Part shown: one piece after another, positions 44,087 through 54,056 of the stretch
Position numbering within the stretch: the first letter of the stretch is position 1
How the letters are laid out: each line of letters begins with the position of its first letter
Source of the DNA: Pengzhenrongella frigida
GTDB taxonomy: Bacteria; Actinomycetota; Actinomycetes; Actinomycetales; Cellulomonadaceae
NCBI RefSeq assembly: GCF_004168625.1
Contig: NZ_SDWW01000032.1
Location: 1-54,056, forward strand
Length of the DNA stretch: 54,056 nucleotides
Direction: 5' to 3'
The notes under the pieces: model-generated
What the model saw: only the letters and a program-made list of their open reading frames with translations
What the model was told of the DNA's origin: nothing
Database searches by the model: none
Translations under genes and position numbers: made by a program

Positions 44087-44141
44087 ACCCGCACTGGACC
44101 GGGTTTAAGCCGGTTGCCTCTGCCAATTGGGCTACGGGGGC
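44068..44141 (-). tRNA. tRNA with UAA anticodon (leucine codon UUA) but short variable loop
   Basis: A complete 74-base cloverleaf on the minus strand. The acceptor stem is GCCCCCG with CGGGGGC and A73. The D-arm is GCCC-AATTGGCAG-AGGC. The anticodon stem ACCGG/CCGGT is perfect with loop CTTAAAC, so the anticodon is UAA. The variable loop is only five bases (CCAGT). The T-arm is GCGGG-TTCAAAC-CCCGT. CCA is not encoded. The anticodon predicts leucine, but bacterial leucine tRNAs normally have a long variable arm, so amino acid identity is uncertain. It lies downstream of ndh. Confidence 0.85.
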
Positions 44142-44153
44142 GTGCGCCCCATC

Positions 44154-44270
44154 CTGCCCGACGGCGAGACGTCGTCGGGCAGGCGATCGCCGTCGGGCAG
44201 GCGGGGTCGTCGGGCAGGCGGGGTCGTCGGGCAGGCGGACGTCGTCGGGCAGGCGGACGTCGTCGGGCAG
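44154..44270. repeat. Six-copy tandem repeat and hairpin between ndh and the tRNA
   Basis: CGTCGGGCAG recurs at 44173, 44191, 44208, 44225, 44243 and 44261 (periods 17-18 bp). An inverted copy CTGCCCGACG at 44154-44163 can pair with the first direct copy to form a ten base-pair stem with a nine-base loop. The array starts six bases beyond the ndh stop and fills the gap to the tRNA. Confidence 0.9.
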
Positions 44271-44275
44271 GGGAC

Positions 44276-45694
44276 CTAGCCGAGCGACTCCGCCGGCGGC
44301 AATGGGATCCGCACCGACGCGGCGCGGAACTCGGCACGCGGGTCGTGCAGCGACCCGAGGGCGACCACCTCGCGCCGGAAGATCAACGAGCTGGTCCAGT
44401 CGGCCATGATGCGGACCTTGCGGTTCAGGGTCGGCATGGCGAACACGTGGTACGTGCGGTGCAGCACCCAGGCGAGGAAGCCGCGGACCTTGATCCGGCC
44501 GAACATCTGCGCGACGCCCTTGTACATGCCGAGCGAGGCGACCGCGCCGACGTTGCGGTGCTTGTACTCGGTCGGTGCGTCGCTGCGCAGGATCCGGGCC
44601 AGGTTGTCGCCGAGGTGGTTGCCCTCCCGCAGGGCGTGCTGGGCGTTCGGCGGGCAGGTCTGACCCGGGTTGAACAGGTCCGGGACGGCGGCGCAGTCGC
44701 CGGCGGCCCATGCGTCGGGGATGACCTCCCCCTCGGCGGTCGCGACCTGCAGCGTCGGCAGGCAGATGACGCGGCCCAGCTTGTCGAGCGGCAGGTCCGA
44801 CTTCTTGAGCACCGGGTTGGCCATCACCCCGGCGGTCCAGACCAGGGTCTCGGCGTCGAACTCGACCCCGCTGGACAGCACGACGTGCCCGCCGACGCAC
44901 GACGTGAGGAAGGTCGACAGGTGGATCTCGATGTTGCGCTTGCGCAGCTCGTCGAGCGTGTAGCCCCCGAGCTCGGCGCTCACCTCGGGCAGGATCCGGG
45001 CGGACCCCTCGACGAGCACGAACCGCAGCTCGGACACGTCGAGGGAGTCGTAGTACTTCGCCGACGCGCGCGCCATGTCCTCGACCTCGGCGAGCGCCTC
45101 GATCCCGGCGAACCCGCCGCCGACGAACACGAACGTGAGCATCTTGCGGCGCAGGTCGGCGTCCCAGATGGACGACGCCACGTCGATCCGGTTGAGCACG
45201 TGGTTGCGGACCGCGATGGCCTCTTCGATGTTCTTGAACCCGATGCCCTCCTCGGCGAGGCCGGGGATCGGCAGCGTGCGGGCGACCGAACCGAGACCCA
45301 CGATCAGGTGGTCGTACGAGATCTCGTAGGGGTCGCCCTCCTCCGGCGTGATCTCGACCCGCCGGTCGCCGTGCCGGATCGAGGAGACCTTGCCGTACAG
45401 CACGTCGATGCCCTTGAGCGCGCGGCGGTGCGGGGCGACCGCGTTGCGCGGGTCGATCGAACCGGCGGCGGCCTCCGGCAGGAACGGCGCATAGGTCATG
45501 TACGGACGGGGATCGACGACGACGATCGCCGCCTCGCGCTTGCCCAGGCGCTTGCGCAGGCGTCGGGCCGAGTACACCCCGACCGTCCCGCCACCGAGGA
45601 TCACGATCCGGGGCACCTTGCGCGGGGGCAGCGCGTCGTCGGACTCGGGCACGGAGCCGTGAGCGGCGTCGACCGGCTGATCAGAGGGGGACAT
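44276..45694 (-). CDS. ndh: Type II NADH dehydrogenase
   Basis: A 472-residue two-dinucleotide-binding flavoprotein that passes electrons from NADH to menaquinone without pumping protons. The FAD site IVILGGGTVGVYSARRL (near residue 30) and NAD site FVFVGGGFAGIEALAEV are intact. PDAWAAGDCAAVPD is the second FAD contact, and the GMYKGVAQMFGRIKVRG region leads to the amphipathic membrane-binding C-terminus. Actinobacterial NDH-2 commonly has this N-terminal polar leader of about 25 residues. It is followed by a tandem repeat and the tRNA. Confidence 0.93.
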   Translation of the reverse strand: MSPSDQPVDAAHGSVPESDDALPPRKVPRIVILGGGTVGVYSARRLRKRLGKREAAIVVVDPRPYMTYAPFLPEAAAGSIDPRNAVAPHRRALKGIDVLYGKVSSIRHGDRRVEITPEEGDPYEISYDHLIVGLGSVARTLPIPGLAEEGIGFKNIEEAIAVRNHVLNRIDVASSIWDADLRRKMLTFVFVGGGFAGIEALAEVEDMARASAKYYDSLDVSELRFVLVEGSARILPEVSAELGGYTLDELRKRNIEIHLSTFLTSCVGGHVVLSSGVEFDAETLVWTAGVMANPVLKKSDLPLDKLGRVICLPTLQVATAEGEVIPDAWAAGDCAAVPDLFNPGQTCPPNAQHALREGNHLGDNLARILRSDAPTEYKHRNVGAVASLGMYKGVAQMFGRIKVRGFLAWVLHRTYHVFAMPTLNRKVRIMADWTSSLIFRREVVALGSLHDPRAEFRAASVRIPLPPAESLG

Positions 45695-45764
45695 ACCGGC
45701 AGTTTATCGACGGGCCCCGCCGCGGAGATAGCCCTGGCGCCGGTGATGCCGCGCACACGAAGGC

Positions 45765-45791
45765 GCCGGCCCCGCCGGGGTGGGAGCCGGC
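45765..45791 (-). terminator. Hairpin downstream of the LacI-type regulator
   Basis: GCCGGC at 45765-45770 and 45786-45791 flank an inner CCCC-GCC-GGGG hairpin, 20 bp beyond the stop of the leftward LacI-family gene. It is a probable rho-independent-like stem without a T-run. Confidence 0.55.
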
Positions 45792-45811
45792 CCTGATCGT
45801 CCAGCGGCCGC

Positions 45812-46834
45812 TCACCGGCCTCGAGCTGGGCCCGTGGACGAACGCACGACGAGTTCCGGCATGATCCGAGCGTCCCGCGCGACGTCGCCCCCGGCGGCCT
45901 CGCCGAGGAGGAGCGCGACCGCGCGACGACCGAGGGCCGAATGATCCTGGCGCACCGTGGTGAGCGGCGGGAGATAGTGCTCGGCGTCGGGGATGTCGTC
46001 GAAGCCGACCACGCTCACGTCGCGGGGAACGTCCAGGCCCTCGTCGCGGAACGCGTGCAGCAGCCCCAGCGCCATCTGGTCGTTCGCGGCGAACACGGCG
46101 GTGAACTCCCGGGACCGCAGCAGCTCGCGTCCGGCGAGGTAGCCGCACTTCGCCGTCCAATCCCCCAGGAGCGGCGGGTAGGCCGACAGGTCGGACTTGT
46201 CGATCTCGACGAGGTAGCCCTGCATCCGGGCCTCCGCCTCGATCCAGTCCTGCGGGCCGGCAAGGTGGATGATCTCGCGGTGCCCCAGCTCGATCAGGTG
46301 GCGGGTCGCCATCAACCCGCCCGCGATCTGATCGGCAGAGAGCGTGCGGGGGTTGGTGTCAGCCGTGGACTGCAGGCTCACGTACGGCACGTCGATCGAC
46401 AGCTTCGCAAGGACGTCGAAGACCCGCACCTGCGGGGCGATGACCACGAGCCCCTCGATCGCCTGCTCCATCAGGTGCCCGATCGCACCCGCGATCGACT
46501 CAGGATCGACCACCGAGAGGTTCGCCGTGTTCACGTAGTAGCCGGCTTCGCGGGCGGCGTCCTCGATCGCGGCGACGCTCCGCGCGGGACCGTACTGCGC
46601 ATTCGACGCCGAGAGCACCCCGATCGTGCGGGAGTGCTTCGTCGCCAGCGCCCGGGCGGCCTGGTTCGGCCGGTACTGCGTCTCCTCCATGACCTGGAGC
46701 ACGCGCGCCTTCGTGTCGTCGCGCACGCTCGGGTGGTGGTTGAGGACCCGCGAGACGGTCTGGTAGGAGACTCCGGCGAGGCGCGCGACATCCCGGATGC
46801 TCGGGATGCGGCCCGGGGGGAGCTTTGCTGACAC
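45812..46834 (-). CDS. LacI-family transcriptional regulator
   Basis: About 340 residues. The N-terminal LacI helix-turn-helix and hinge are SIRDVARLAGVSYQTVSRVL and YRPNQAARALATKHSRTIGVL. The C-terminal sugar-binding fold has PYVSLQSTADTNPRTLSADQ and VSVVGFDDIPDAEHYLPPLT. It should bind a sugar or sugar phosphate, but no sugar transport or hydrolase genes are near, so its target is distant. GTG 46834 is chosen because GAGG lies nine bases upstream; an in-frame TTG at 46843 has GAGG directly against it. ppx/gppA lies upstream on the same strand. Confidence 0.92.
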   Translation of the reverse strand: MSAKLPPGRIPSIRDVARLAGVSYQTVSRVLNHHPSVRDDTKARVLQVMEETQYRPNQAARALATKHSRTIGVLSASNAQYGPARSVAAIEDAAREAGYYVNTANLSVVDPESIAGAIGHLMEQAIEGLVVIAPQVRVFDVLAKLSIDVPYVSLQSTADTNPRTLSADQIAGGLMATRHLIELGHREIIHLAGPQDWIEAEARMQGYLVEIDKSDLSAYPPLLGDWTAKCGYLAGRELLRSREFTAVFAANDQMALGLLHAFRDEGLDVPRDVSVVGFDDIPDAEHYLPPLTTVRQDHSALGRRAVALLLGEAAGGDVARDARIMPELVVRSSTGPARGR

Positions 46835-46890
46835 GGGGTTCAACCTCGATCTGCGGACGGGTCACGATGGTGGCAGGACAGGTAGGTGAC

Positions 46891-47841
46891 TCATCCGGCG
46901 ATGCTCCACGCTATGCCGTCAAGGATGTCGTGCTCCGAGGTCACGACGAAACCGAGCTTGCCGCCCGCGATCCCCACCTCTGCCCGGACGCGCGCGACGA
47001 CGTCGGACCACACCAGCGCCCCCGCACCGATCACATCCGCGCGGCCCGGGTGCATGAACGGCAGCGCGGCCCGCTCGGCCCGTGAGCGACCGAGCAGGTC
47101 CGCGCAGGAGGCGAGCACGGCGTCGACCCGCAGCTCCGCCCCGTCGATGGCGAACGGGTCGTACGTCTTCAGCTTGAGCGTGTGCGCCGTGACCGTGGTG
47201 ACCGAGCCGGCCAGCCCCACGAGGGTCGCCGTCCGCCCGAACGGCACGACGGCGGCGGCGGCGTCGAGCGCGGCCGTGACGTCGGCGCTGGCGGCGGCGA
47301 TCTGCTCGCGGGTGGGGGGATCGTCGTGCAGGTGCCGCTCGGTGAGCCGCACGCACCCGACGTCGATCGAGTACGCGGCGACGGGCGACGTGGTGCCGAA
47401 GGCGAACTCGGTCGAGCCGCCGCCGAGGTCGACCACGAGGAACGGGCCGCGGTGCCGGCCCGCGAGCACGGCGGTCGCACCGCGGAACGACAGCGCGGCC
47501 TCCTCCTGCCCGCCGATCACCTCCGGCTCGACCCCCAGGGCGGCGTGCACGCCGTCGACGAACTCCTGCCGGTTCGCCGCATCGCGGGTCGCGGACGTGG
47601 CCACGAACCGGATCCGTTCGACCTCGAGGTCGGCGCAGATCTCGGCATATCGGCGCGCCGCATCCAGCGTGCGCTCGAGCGCCTCCGGCGCGATCCGTCC
47701 GGTGCGGTCCACGCCCTGCCCGAGCCGGACGACCTCCATCCGCCGCTCGAGGTCGGTCAGGGTCCCGGCCCCAGGGTCGACATCGGCAACCAGGAGGCGG
47801 ATGGAGTTGGTCCCACAGTCAATAGCCCCGACACGAGTCAT
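46891..47841 (-). CDS. Ppx/GppA-family exopolyphosphatase
   Basis: A 316-residue protein of the actin-like ATPase superfamily, matching actinobacterial Ppx1/Ppx2-type enzymes that degrade polyphosphate or pppGpp. Phosphate-binding loops are VGAIDCGTNSIRLLVADVD (start) and FLVVDLGGGSTEFAFG. VATSATRDAANRQEFVDGV is the catalytic segment, with Glu in VIGGQEEAALSF. The short form lacks the C-terminal HD-like domain of E. coli Ppx. The ATG at 47839-47841 is used. The DUF501 gene lies upstream, in the usual actinobacterial eno-ftsB-DUF501-ppx order. Confidence 0.93.
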   Translation of the reverse strand: MTRVGAIDCGTNSIRLLVADVDPGAGTLTDLERRMEVVRLGQGVDRTGRIAPEALERTLDAARRYAEICADLEVERIRFVATSATRDAANRQEFVDGVHAALGVEPEVIGGQEEAALSFRGATAVLAGRHRGPFLVVDLGGGSTEFAFGTTSPVAAYSIDVGCVRLTERHLHDDPPTREQIAAASADVTAALDAAAAVVPFGRTATLVGLAGSVTTVTAHTLKLKTYDPFAIDGAELRVDAVLASCADLLGRSRAERAALPFMHPGRADVIGAGALVWSDVVARVRAEVGIAGGKLGFVVTSEHDILDGIAWSIAG

Positions 47842-47900
47842 TCGAGCAGCCTGCCACCCTGGAGGCACCTCTCCCGACCGCCGGCTCGCGGCGACCGGGC

Positions 47901-47939
47901 GGTGCAGCTCAGCAGGTGCAGCTCAGCAGGTGCAGCGGG
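47901..47939. repeat. 14 bp tandem duplication at a stop codon
   Basis: GGTGCAGCTCAGCA occupies 47901-47914 and 47915-47928, and a third partial copy begins at 47929. The TGA stop of the DUF501 gene (47923-47925) lies in the second unit, and the first unit carries the same TGA again in reserve. Confidence 0.9.
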
Positions 47940-48441
47940 TGGGGGTCCAGGTGGCGGCGATGAGCGCCAGAGCCTCGTCGCCCAGGGGGTTGACGCCCGG
48001 GCCGGCGGCGAGCGCGTGACCGACCAGGACGTGCAGGCACTTGACCCGGGTGGGCATCCCGCCCGCGGAGATGCCGGCGATCTCCTCGACATGGCCGAGC
48101 GCCTCACGTTCGGCGAGGTAGTGCTCGTGCGCTCGGGCGTACGCCGCCGCGAGGTCCGGATCGCGTCCCAGCCGGGCGGTCCACTCCTTCATCAGGCCAC
48201 CCGCCTCGAGCGTGCTGACCGCCTGCACCGCCGGCGGGCAGGTGAGGTAGAACGTGGTCGGGAACGGGGTGCCGTCGTCGAGCCGCGGCGCCGTGCGGAC
48301 CACGAGCGGGCGGCCGCACACGCAGCGCGCAGCGATCCCGACCACGCCGCGCGGGACGCGCCCGAGCTGTTCGCGGAGCGTGTCGAGATCACGCTCGACG
48401 ACCTCGGGGCCGGTCGTGTACGGGCGGGGATTCTCGGTCAC
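47923..48441 (-). CDS. DUF501 family protein
   Basis: A 172-residue protein of the actinobacterial DUF501 family. Features are a Cys pair in IAARCVCGRPLVV, the segment FPTTFYLTCPPAVQAVSTLEAGG, and MKEWTARLGRDPDLAAAYARAH. It ends in CTC. The Cys residues could bind metal, but the role is unknown. It is conserved between the DivIC/FtsB and ppx genes across Actinomycetota, which suggests a link to envelope growth or division. The stop codon lies within a 14 bp tandem duplication. Confidence 0.88.
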   Translation of the reverse strand: MTENPRPYTTGPEVVERDLDTLREQLGRVPRGVVGIAARCVCGRPLVVRTAPRLDDGTPFPTTFYLTCPPAVQAVSTLEAGGLMKEWTARLGRDPDLAAAYARAHEHYLAEREALGHVEEIAGISAGGMPTRVKCLHVLVGHALAAGPGVNPLGDEALALIAATWTPTRCTC

Positions 48442-48523
48442 GGTGATCCGTTCACAGGTCGGGGCGGGGTCGGGCGAGGAGCAGGCGGGGGCAGGCGATC
48501 GGGCGGGATGCGTCGCCAGGCAC

Positions 48524-49339
48524 TCAGGGCGCGGCCGGGTCGGCCGGCGGGTCGGCCGGCGGGTCGGCCGGGGGGCTGATCGCCGGATCGGTCGGCTGGC
48601 TGGTGGGCACGCCGGTCGGCGAGTCGGCCGGCAGGGTCGGCAGCGGATCAGCGACGTCCGCCTCCCCCGCGATCCGCACCGACTCCCAGATCGTGGCGTA
48701 CCACGGTGTCGTGGTTCCCTCGGCGGCGAGCGCAGGTCCGCTCCCGGTCACATCGACGAGCGGCGCGGCGGGGTCGTGGACCGTCTCGGGGTCGACCACC
48801 CGGAAGGCCGTGTCGCCGGGGAGCACGAACGCGAGCCGCTCCCGGGCCTGGGCCGCGACGTAGGCATCGTCCGTCCAGCGATCGAGCTCGGCGGCGAGGT
48901 CCTCGTTCTCGGCGCGCGCCTGAGCCACGTGCTGGACCAGCCGGTCGTTGTCCGCCCGCTGCGCGAGATACGCGCGCACGGTGGGAAACAGCAGGACGAA
49001 CGCGAGGAGCACGACGACGAACAGCACGAGCGCGCGGACGCTGAACAGCCGGGGCAGCCGTGAGCCCTGGACCGGACCGCGGTCGGTCCCACCAGTACCC
49101 CGACCGCCCGAGGACGACCCCGACGACGGGCCGGTGCCGTTCGATCGCGAGGCGGGCCGGCTCGGGCCGTGGCCGGAAGAGCGCGCCCCGACCGAGGGCG
49201 CCGCGGGCCGAGGAGAAGCGGTGCGTGGTGCCGCCGGACGCCGCGGGGCGCCGGCTCCCGCCCCGGGCCCGGGGTTCGTCCGGCGCGCGCCCGTCTCCCG
49301 GTCGCCGGCGTGCGGCGCGTTCGGTCGGCGGGCGGACAT
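48524..49339 (-). CDS. Septum formation initiator (DivIC/FtsB-like)
   Basis: A 271-residue single-pass protein. A Pro/Gly/Ala-rich basic N-terminus of about 105 residues precedes one membrane helix (ALVLFVVVLLAFVLLFP). A short coiled coil (about 135-165, LAQRADNDRLVQHVAQARAE) and the DivIC-type segment ARERLAFVLPGDTAFRVVDP follow. FtsB/DivIC joins FtsL and FtsQ at the division site. The C-terminus is an unusual Pro/Ala/Asp repeat (PADPPADPPADPAAP) encoded by a 12 bp DNA repeat near 48538-48573. The ATG at 49339 gives the expected start. It lies downstream of eno. Confidence 0.88.
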   Translation of the reverse strand: MSARRPNAPHAGDRETGARRTNPGPGAGAGAPRRPAAPRTASPRPAAPSVGARSSGHGPSRPASRSNGTGPSSGSSSGGRGTGGTDRGPVQGSRLPRLFSVRALVLFVVVLLAFVLLFPTVRAYLAQRADNDRLVQHVAQARAENEDLAAELDRWTDDAYVAAQARERLAFVLPGDTAFRVVDPETVHDPAAPLVDVTGSGPALAAEGTTTPWYATIWESVRIAGEADVADPLPTLPADSPTGVPTSQPTDPAISPPADPPADPPADPAAP

Positions 49340-49410
49340 GCATCGATTCTCCCCCGCGCCGGCGTCAACCCGGTGCAGGTGCCGCCCTTCGCGTGTCCGT
49401 CGCCCGAACG

Positions 49411-49453
49411 CACCGGAGCCCGGCATCCCGTGTCGGGATACCGGGCTCCGGTG
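49411..49453 (-). terminator. Terminator hairpin downstream of eno
   Basis: CACCGGAGCCCGG (49411-49423) pairs with CCGGGCTCCGGTG (49441-49453), with an inner ATCCCG/CGGGAT stem and a three-base loop. It lies 47 bp beyond the eno stop and before the DivIC/FtsB-like start. Confidence 0.75.
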
Positions 49454-49499
49454 GATCAGCTCGCGCAGGTGCCGCTCGCCGATACTGGGCCTGAGGTTG

Positions 49500-52335
<2,836 letters not shown>

Positions 52336-52339
<4 letters not shown>

Positions 52340-52692
52340 CGCGCGCCACCTTCAGTAGTTGCGGAGCCAGCGGACGACGACGCGTCGGCGGCAGCGGGCG
52401 CGGGGCGCGCCGGGCGCGCCTTGAACATGCCGAGCATGCGGTCGGTGACCACGTATCCGCCGACCACGTTCATCGCGGCGAACGCCGCCGCCACGAACGT
52501 CAGGAAGTACGCGAACGGGTCGTCCGCGAGGCCGGCCACGATCACCGCCCCCACCACCACGACCCCGTGGATCGCGTTGGCGCCCGACATCATCGGCGTG
52601 TGCAGGGTCGCGGGGATCTTGGAGATCACCTCGAAGCCGACCAGCACCGCCAGCACAAACAGTCCCAGGTTGCTCAGAAGTTCACTGCTCAC
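52336..52692 (-). CDS. pntAB: NAD(P) transhydrogenase subunit alpha, membrane part
   Basis: A protein of about 118 residues with three to four helices, the separate membrane segment of the alpha chain (the 4TM_12 family): FVLAVLVGFEVISKIPATLH, TPMMSGANAIHGVVVVGAV and VTDRMLGMF. GTG 52692 is preferred because GAGGG lies eight bases upstream; the frame stays open to a GTG at 52701. It overlaps pntAA by about 11 bp and pntB by 4 bp, so all three are translationally coupled. Confidence 0.94.
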
Positions 52693-53833
52693 CGGTCGCA
52701 CCCTCTGCTCGAATCCACACGGCCGCGACGATGTCGTCGGCCGGGTCCAGCGCCACAGCGCCGTCCTTCACGATCGCGGCCAGCAACGCCGTGACGTTGC
52801 GCGCATACGCCGACGACGCCCCGGTGGCCATCTGCGCGGGCAGGTTCCCCGCCCCGATGACGCTCACCCCACCCGGGGTGACGACCGTGGAGTCGGGCAC
52901 GGAGCCCGCGACGTTGCCCCCGAGCGGCCCCGACGCGAGGTCCACCAGGACCGCGCCCGGCTTCATCCCCGCCACCGTCGCCGCGGTGACCAGCACCGGG
53001 GGGACCCCGCCGGGGACCTGCGCGGTGGTGATCACGATGTCGAACTTGCGGATCGCGGCGTCGAGCTCGGCCCGCTGGGCCTTGCCCTCCTCCTCGGTCA
53101 GCGCACGGGCGTAGCCACCCGCGCCGTCGCCCGCGGCAACCGTCGAGGTCGTCGTCAAGAACGCCGCACCCATCGAGGTCACCTCGCCGCGCGCGGCGTC
53201 GCGCACGTCATACCCGGTCACCTGCGCACCCAGCCGGCGCGCGGTCCCGATCGCCTGCAGCCCCGCGACGCCGGCGCCGAGCACGAGCACCGTGGCGGGC
53301 CGGGCTGTGCCGGCCGCGGTGATCATCATCGGGAAGTACCGGGCGAACGCCTCGGCCGCCACGATCGCGGCCCGGTACCCGGCCACCGACGCCTGCGAGC
53401 TCAACGCGTCCATCGTCTGCGCCCGCGGCAGCGTGCGCGGCAGCAGGTCCAGGCTCAGCAGCCGCACCCCACGCCCCGCGGCGTCGTCCAGGTCCAACCG
53501 ACCCGCACCGGTGGCGCGCCCGTCCAGCAGGCCGATCACGACCTGACCGGGGCGCAGCTGGGCCAGCACCGCGGCCGACGGCCGACGGACCGCGAGCAGC
53601 ACGTCGCACGCGGCCAGCACCTCGTCGGCCGGGGCGACCTTCGCGCCCGCCTGGAGGTACGCATCATCGAAGAACAGCGCCTCAGCCCCAGCACCCGTCT
53701 CGAGCAGCACCTCGAACCCCTGGCCGACCAGCTTCTCGACCACCTCGGGCACCAGCGCCACCCGCCGCTCGCCCGGCGCACGCTCCGCCAGCGCAGCGAT
53801 CACGAGCACCTTCGCATCTTCGGGCGCAGTCAT
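52682..53833 (-). CDS. pntAA: NAD(P) transhydrogenase subunit alpha, NAD-binding part
   Basis: A 383-residue soluble domain I related to alanine dehydrogenase. ERRVALVPEVVEKLVGQGFEV opens the fold; DLLPRTLPRAQTMDALSSQA, VLVLGAGVAGLQAIGTARRLG (NAD-binding Rossmann loop) and VVTPGGVSVIGAGNLPAQMA are canonical. It binds NAD(H) on the cytoplasmic face. The three-gene split alpha form (PntAA, PntAB, PntB) is usual in actinobacteria. The ATG at 53833 has AAGGAGGA upstream. It heads the pnt operon. Confidence 0.97.
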   Translation of the reverse strand: MTAPEDAKVLVIAALAERAPGERRVALVPEVVEKLVGQGFEVLLETGAGAEALFFDDAYLQAGAKVAPADEVLAACDVLLAVRRPSAAVLAQLRPGQVVIGLLDGRATGAGRLDLDDAAGRGVRLLSLDLLPRTLPRAQTMDALSSQASVAGYRAAIVAAEAFARYFPMMITAAGTARPATVLVLGAGVAGLQAIGTARRLGAQVTGYDVRDAARGEVTSMGAAFLTTTSTVAAGDGAGGYARALTEEEGKAQRAELDAAIRKFDIVITTAQVPGGVPPVLVTAATVAGMKPGAVLVDLASGPLGGNVAGSVPDSTVVTPGGVSVIGAGNLPAQMATGASSAYARNVTALLAAIVKDGAVALDPADDIVAAVWIRAEGATGEQ

Positions 53834-53942
53834 CAGTCCTCCTTGGGTGCCGTCCCGTTCGGGCGGCGGGGATGATTCTGCCCTTGTGAAGGCGAAGCGA
53901 CCAAGGACGTTCGCCCTGGCAACGCCACGAACCCCCGCGTTG

Positions 53943-53959
53943 CACCCCGAAACGGGGTG
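53943..53959 (-). terminator. Terminator hairpin after chemotaxis receptor gene
   Basis: CACCCCG (53943-53949) and CGGGGTG (53953-53959) form a seven base-pair stem with a three-base loop. Flanking ACCCCxGCG and CGCxGGGGT can extend it with one mismatch. It lies just beyond the stop of the partial leftward gene at the window edge and upstream of pntAA. Confidence 0.7.
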
Positions 53960-53981
53960 AATCGCAGGGGTCCGAGGTGGG

Positions 53982-54056
53982 TCAGGAGCGGAACTGCCCG
54001 ACGAGCTGCTGCAGCTCGGCGGCCATCCGGGCCAGCTCGTCCGCGGCCTGCGCCGT
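53982..54056 (-). CDS. C-terminal end of a methyl-accepting chemotaxis protein (partial)
   Basis: The last 24 codons of a leftward gene cut by the window edge. The reading TAQAADELARMAAELQQLV followed by GQFRS and a stop matches the usual terminus of methyl-accepting chemotaxis receptors (AxELxxMAxxLQxLVxxF). It implies a motile or chemotactic organism, or a receptor-like regulator. The call rests on this short tail only. Confidence 0.65.
   Translation of the reverse strand, partial: TAQAADELARMAAELQQLVGQFRS

Noticed and set aside
44068-44141. Idea that the tRNA is a UAA stop suppressor
   Set aside because: The anticodon UAA pairs with the codon UUA, not with the stop codon UAA.
44154-44270. 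Origin or iteron-type array
   Set aside because: No replication initiator gene, no AT-rich unwinding region and only degenerate GC-rich units.

Overview
This window is a 54 kb, very GC-rich piece of chromosome from an actinobacterium. It is probably a Micrococcales member close to Cellulomonas. The evidence is a mycothiol conjugate amidase (mca), DUF501 and DUF4307 proteins, a DivIC/FtsB-type septum protein next to enolase, a Ddn-like deazaflavin reductase, a methylcitrate-cycle operon, many GTG starts and many 1-4 bp stop/start overlaps. No phage, transposase, integrase, CRISPR array or rRNA was seen. The family-level placement is inference.

Layout. 1-9.3 kb: a PQQ-propeller membrane protein, a hemerythrin-like protein, an SRPBCC protein, ychF, a two-gene ABC exporter, rmuC and ispH. 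9.3-14.6 kb: xseA-xseB-PfkB kinase, a secreted rhodanese with a CsoR/CstR-type operator, beta-carbonic anhydrase and fumC. 14.5-19.9 kb: an iron cassette (Fes-like esterase facing FepB, two FecCD permeases and a frameshifted ATPase) with a DtxR/IdeR box in the divergent promoter; it sits between the housekeeping genes fumC and phoH and looks like an insertion. 19.9-26.7 kb: phoH, isoprenyl transferase, hemolysin III, an mca-membrane protein-nitrilase operon, DUF4307 and greA. 26.8-34.7 kb: ilvA, an AI-2E permease, cystathionine gamma-synthase, msrA, a Ddn-like protein, FKBP, cystathionine beta-synthase and a BI-1 protein. 35-39.1 kb: an ABC-2 exporter followed by a LuxR-type two-component system. 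39.1-42.7 kb: prpD-prpB-prpC for propionyl-CoA use. 42.8-54 kb: an MpaB-like protein, an odd tRNA, type II NADH dehydrogenase, a LacI regulator, ppx/gppA, DUF501, DivIC/FtsB, eno, the pntAA-pntAB-pntB transhydrogenase, and the last 24 codons of a chemotaxis receptor.

The genes are mostly ordinary; the unusual signals lie between them or at their edges. The strongest is a symmetric 68 bp element made of four 11 bp half-sites on an exact 19 bp grid in + + - - orientation. It occurs twice, each time between convergent genes, and supplies a stop codon to a neighbour. Others are: a tRNA with a UAA anticodon but a short variable loop; repeated use of CTAG as a shared stop for convergent genes, including a five-copy tandem array; an iron-permease gene whose only sensible start is CTG; a split iron ATPase; and a 12 bp G-run repeat inside a histidine kinase. 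No complete new multi-gene system could be demonstrated from sequence alone.
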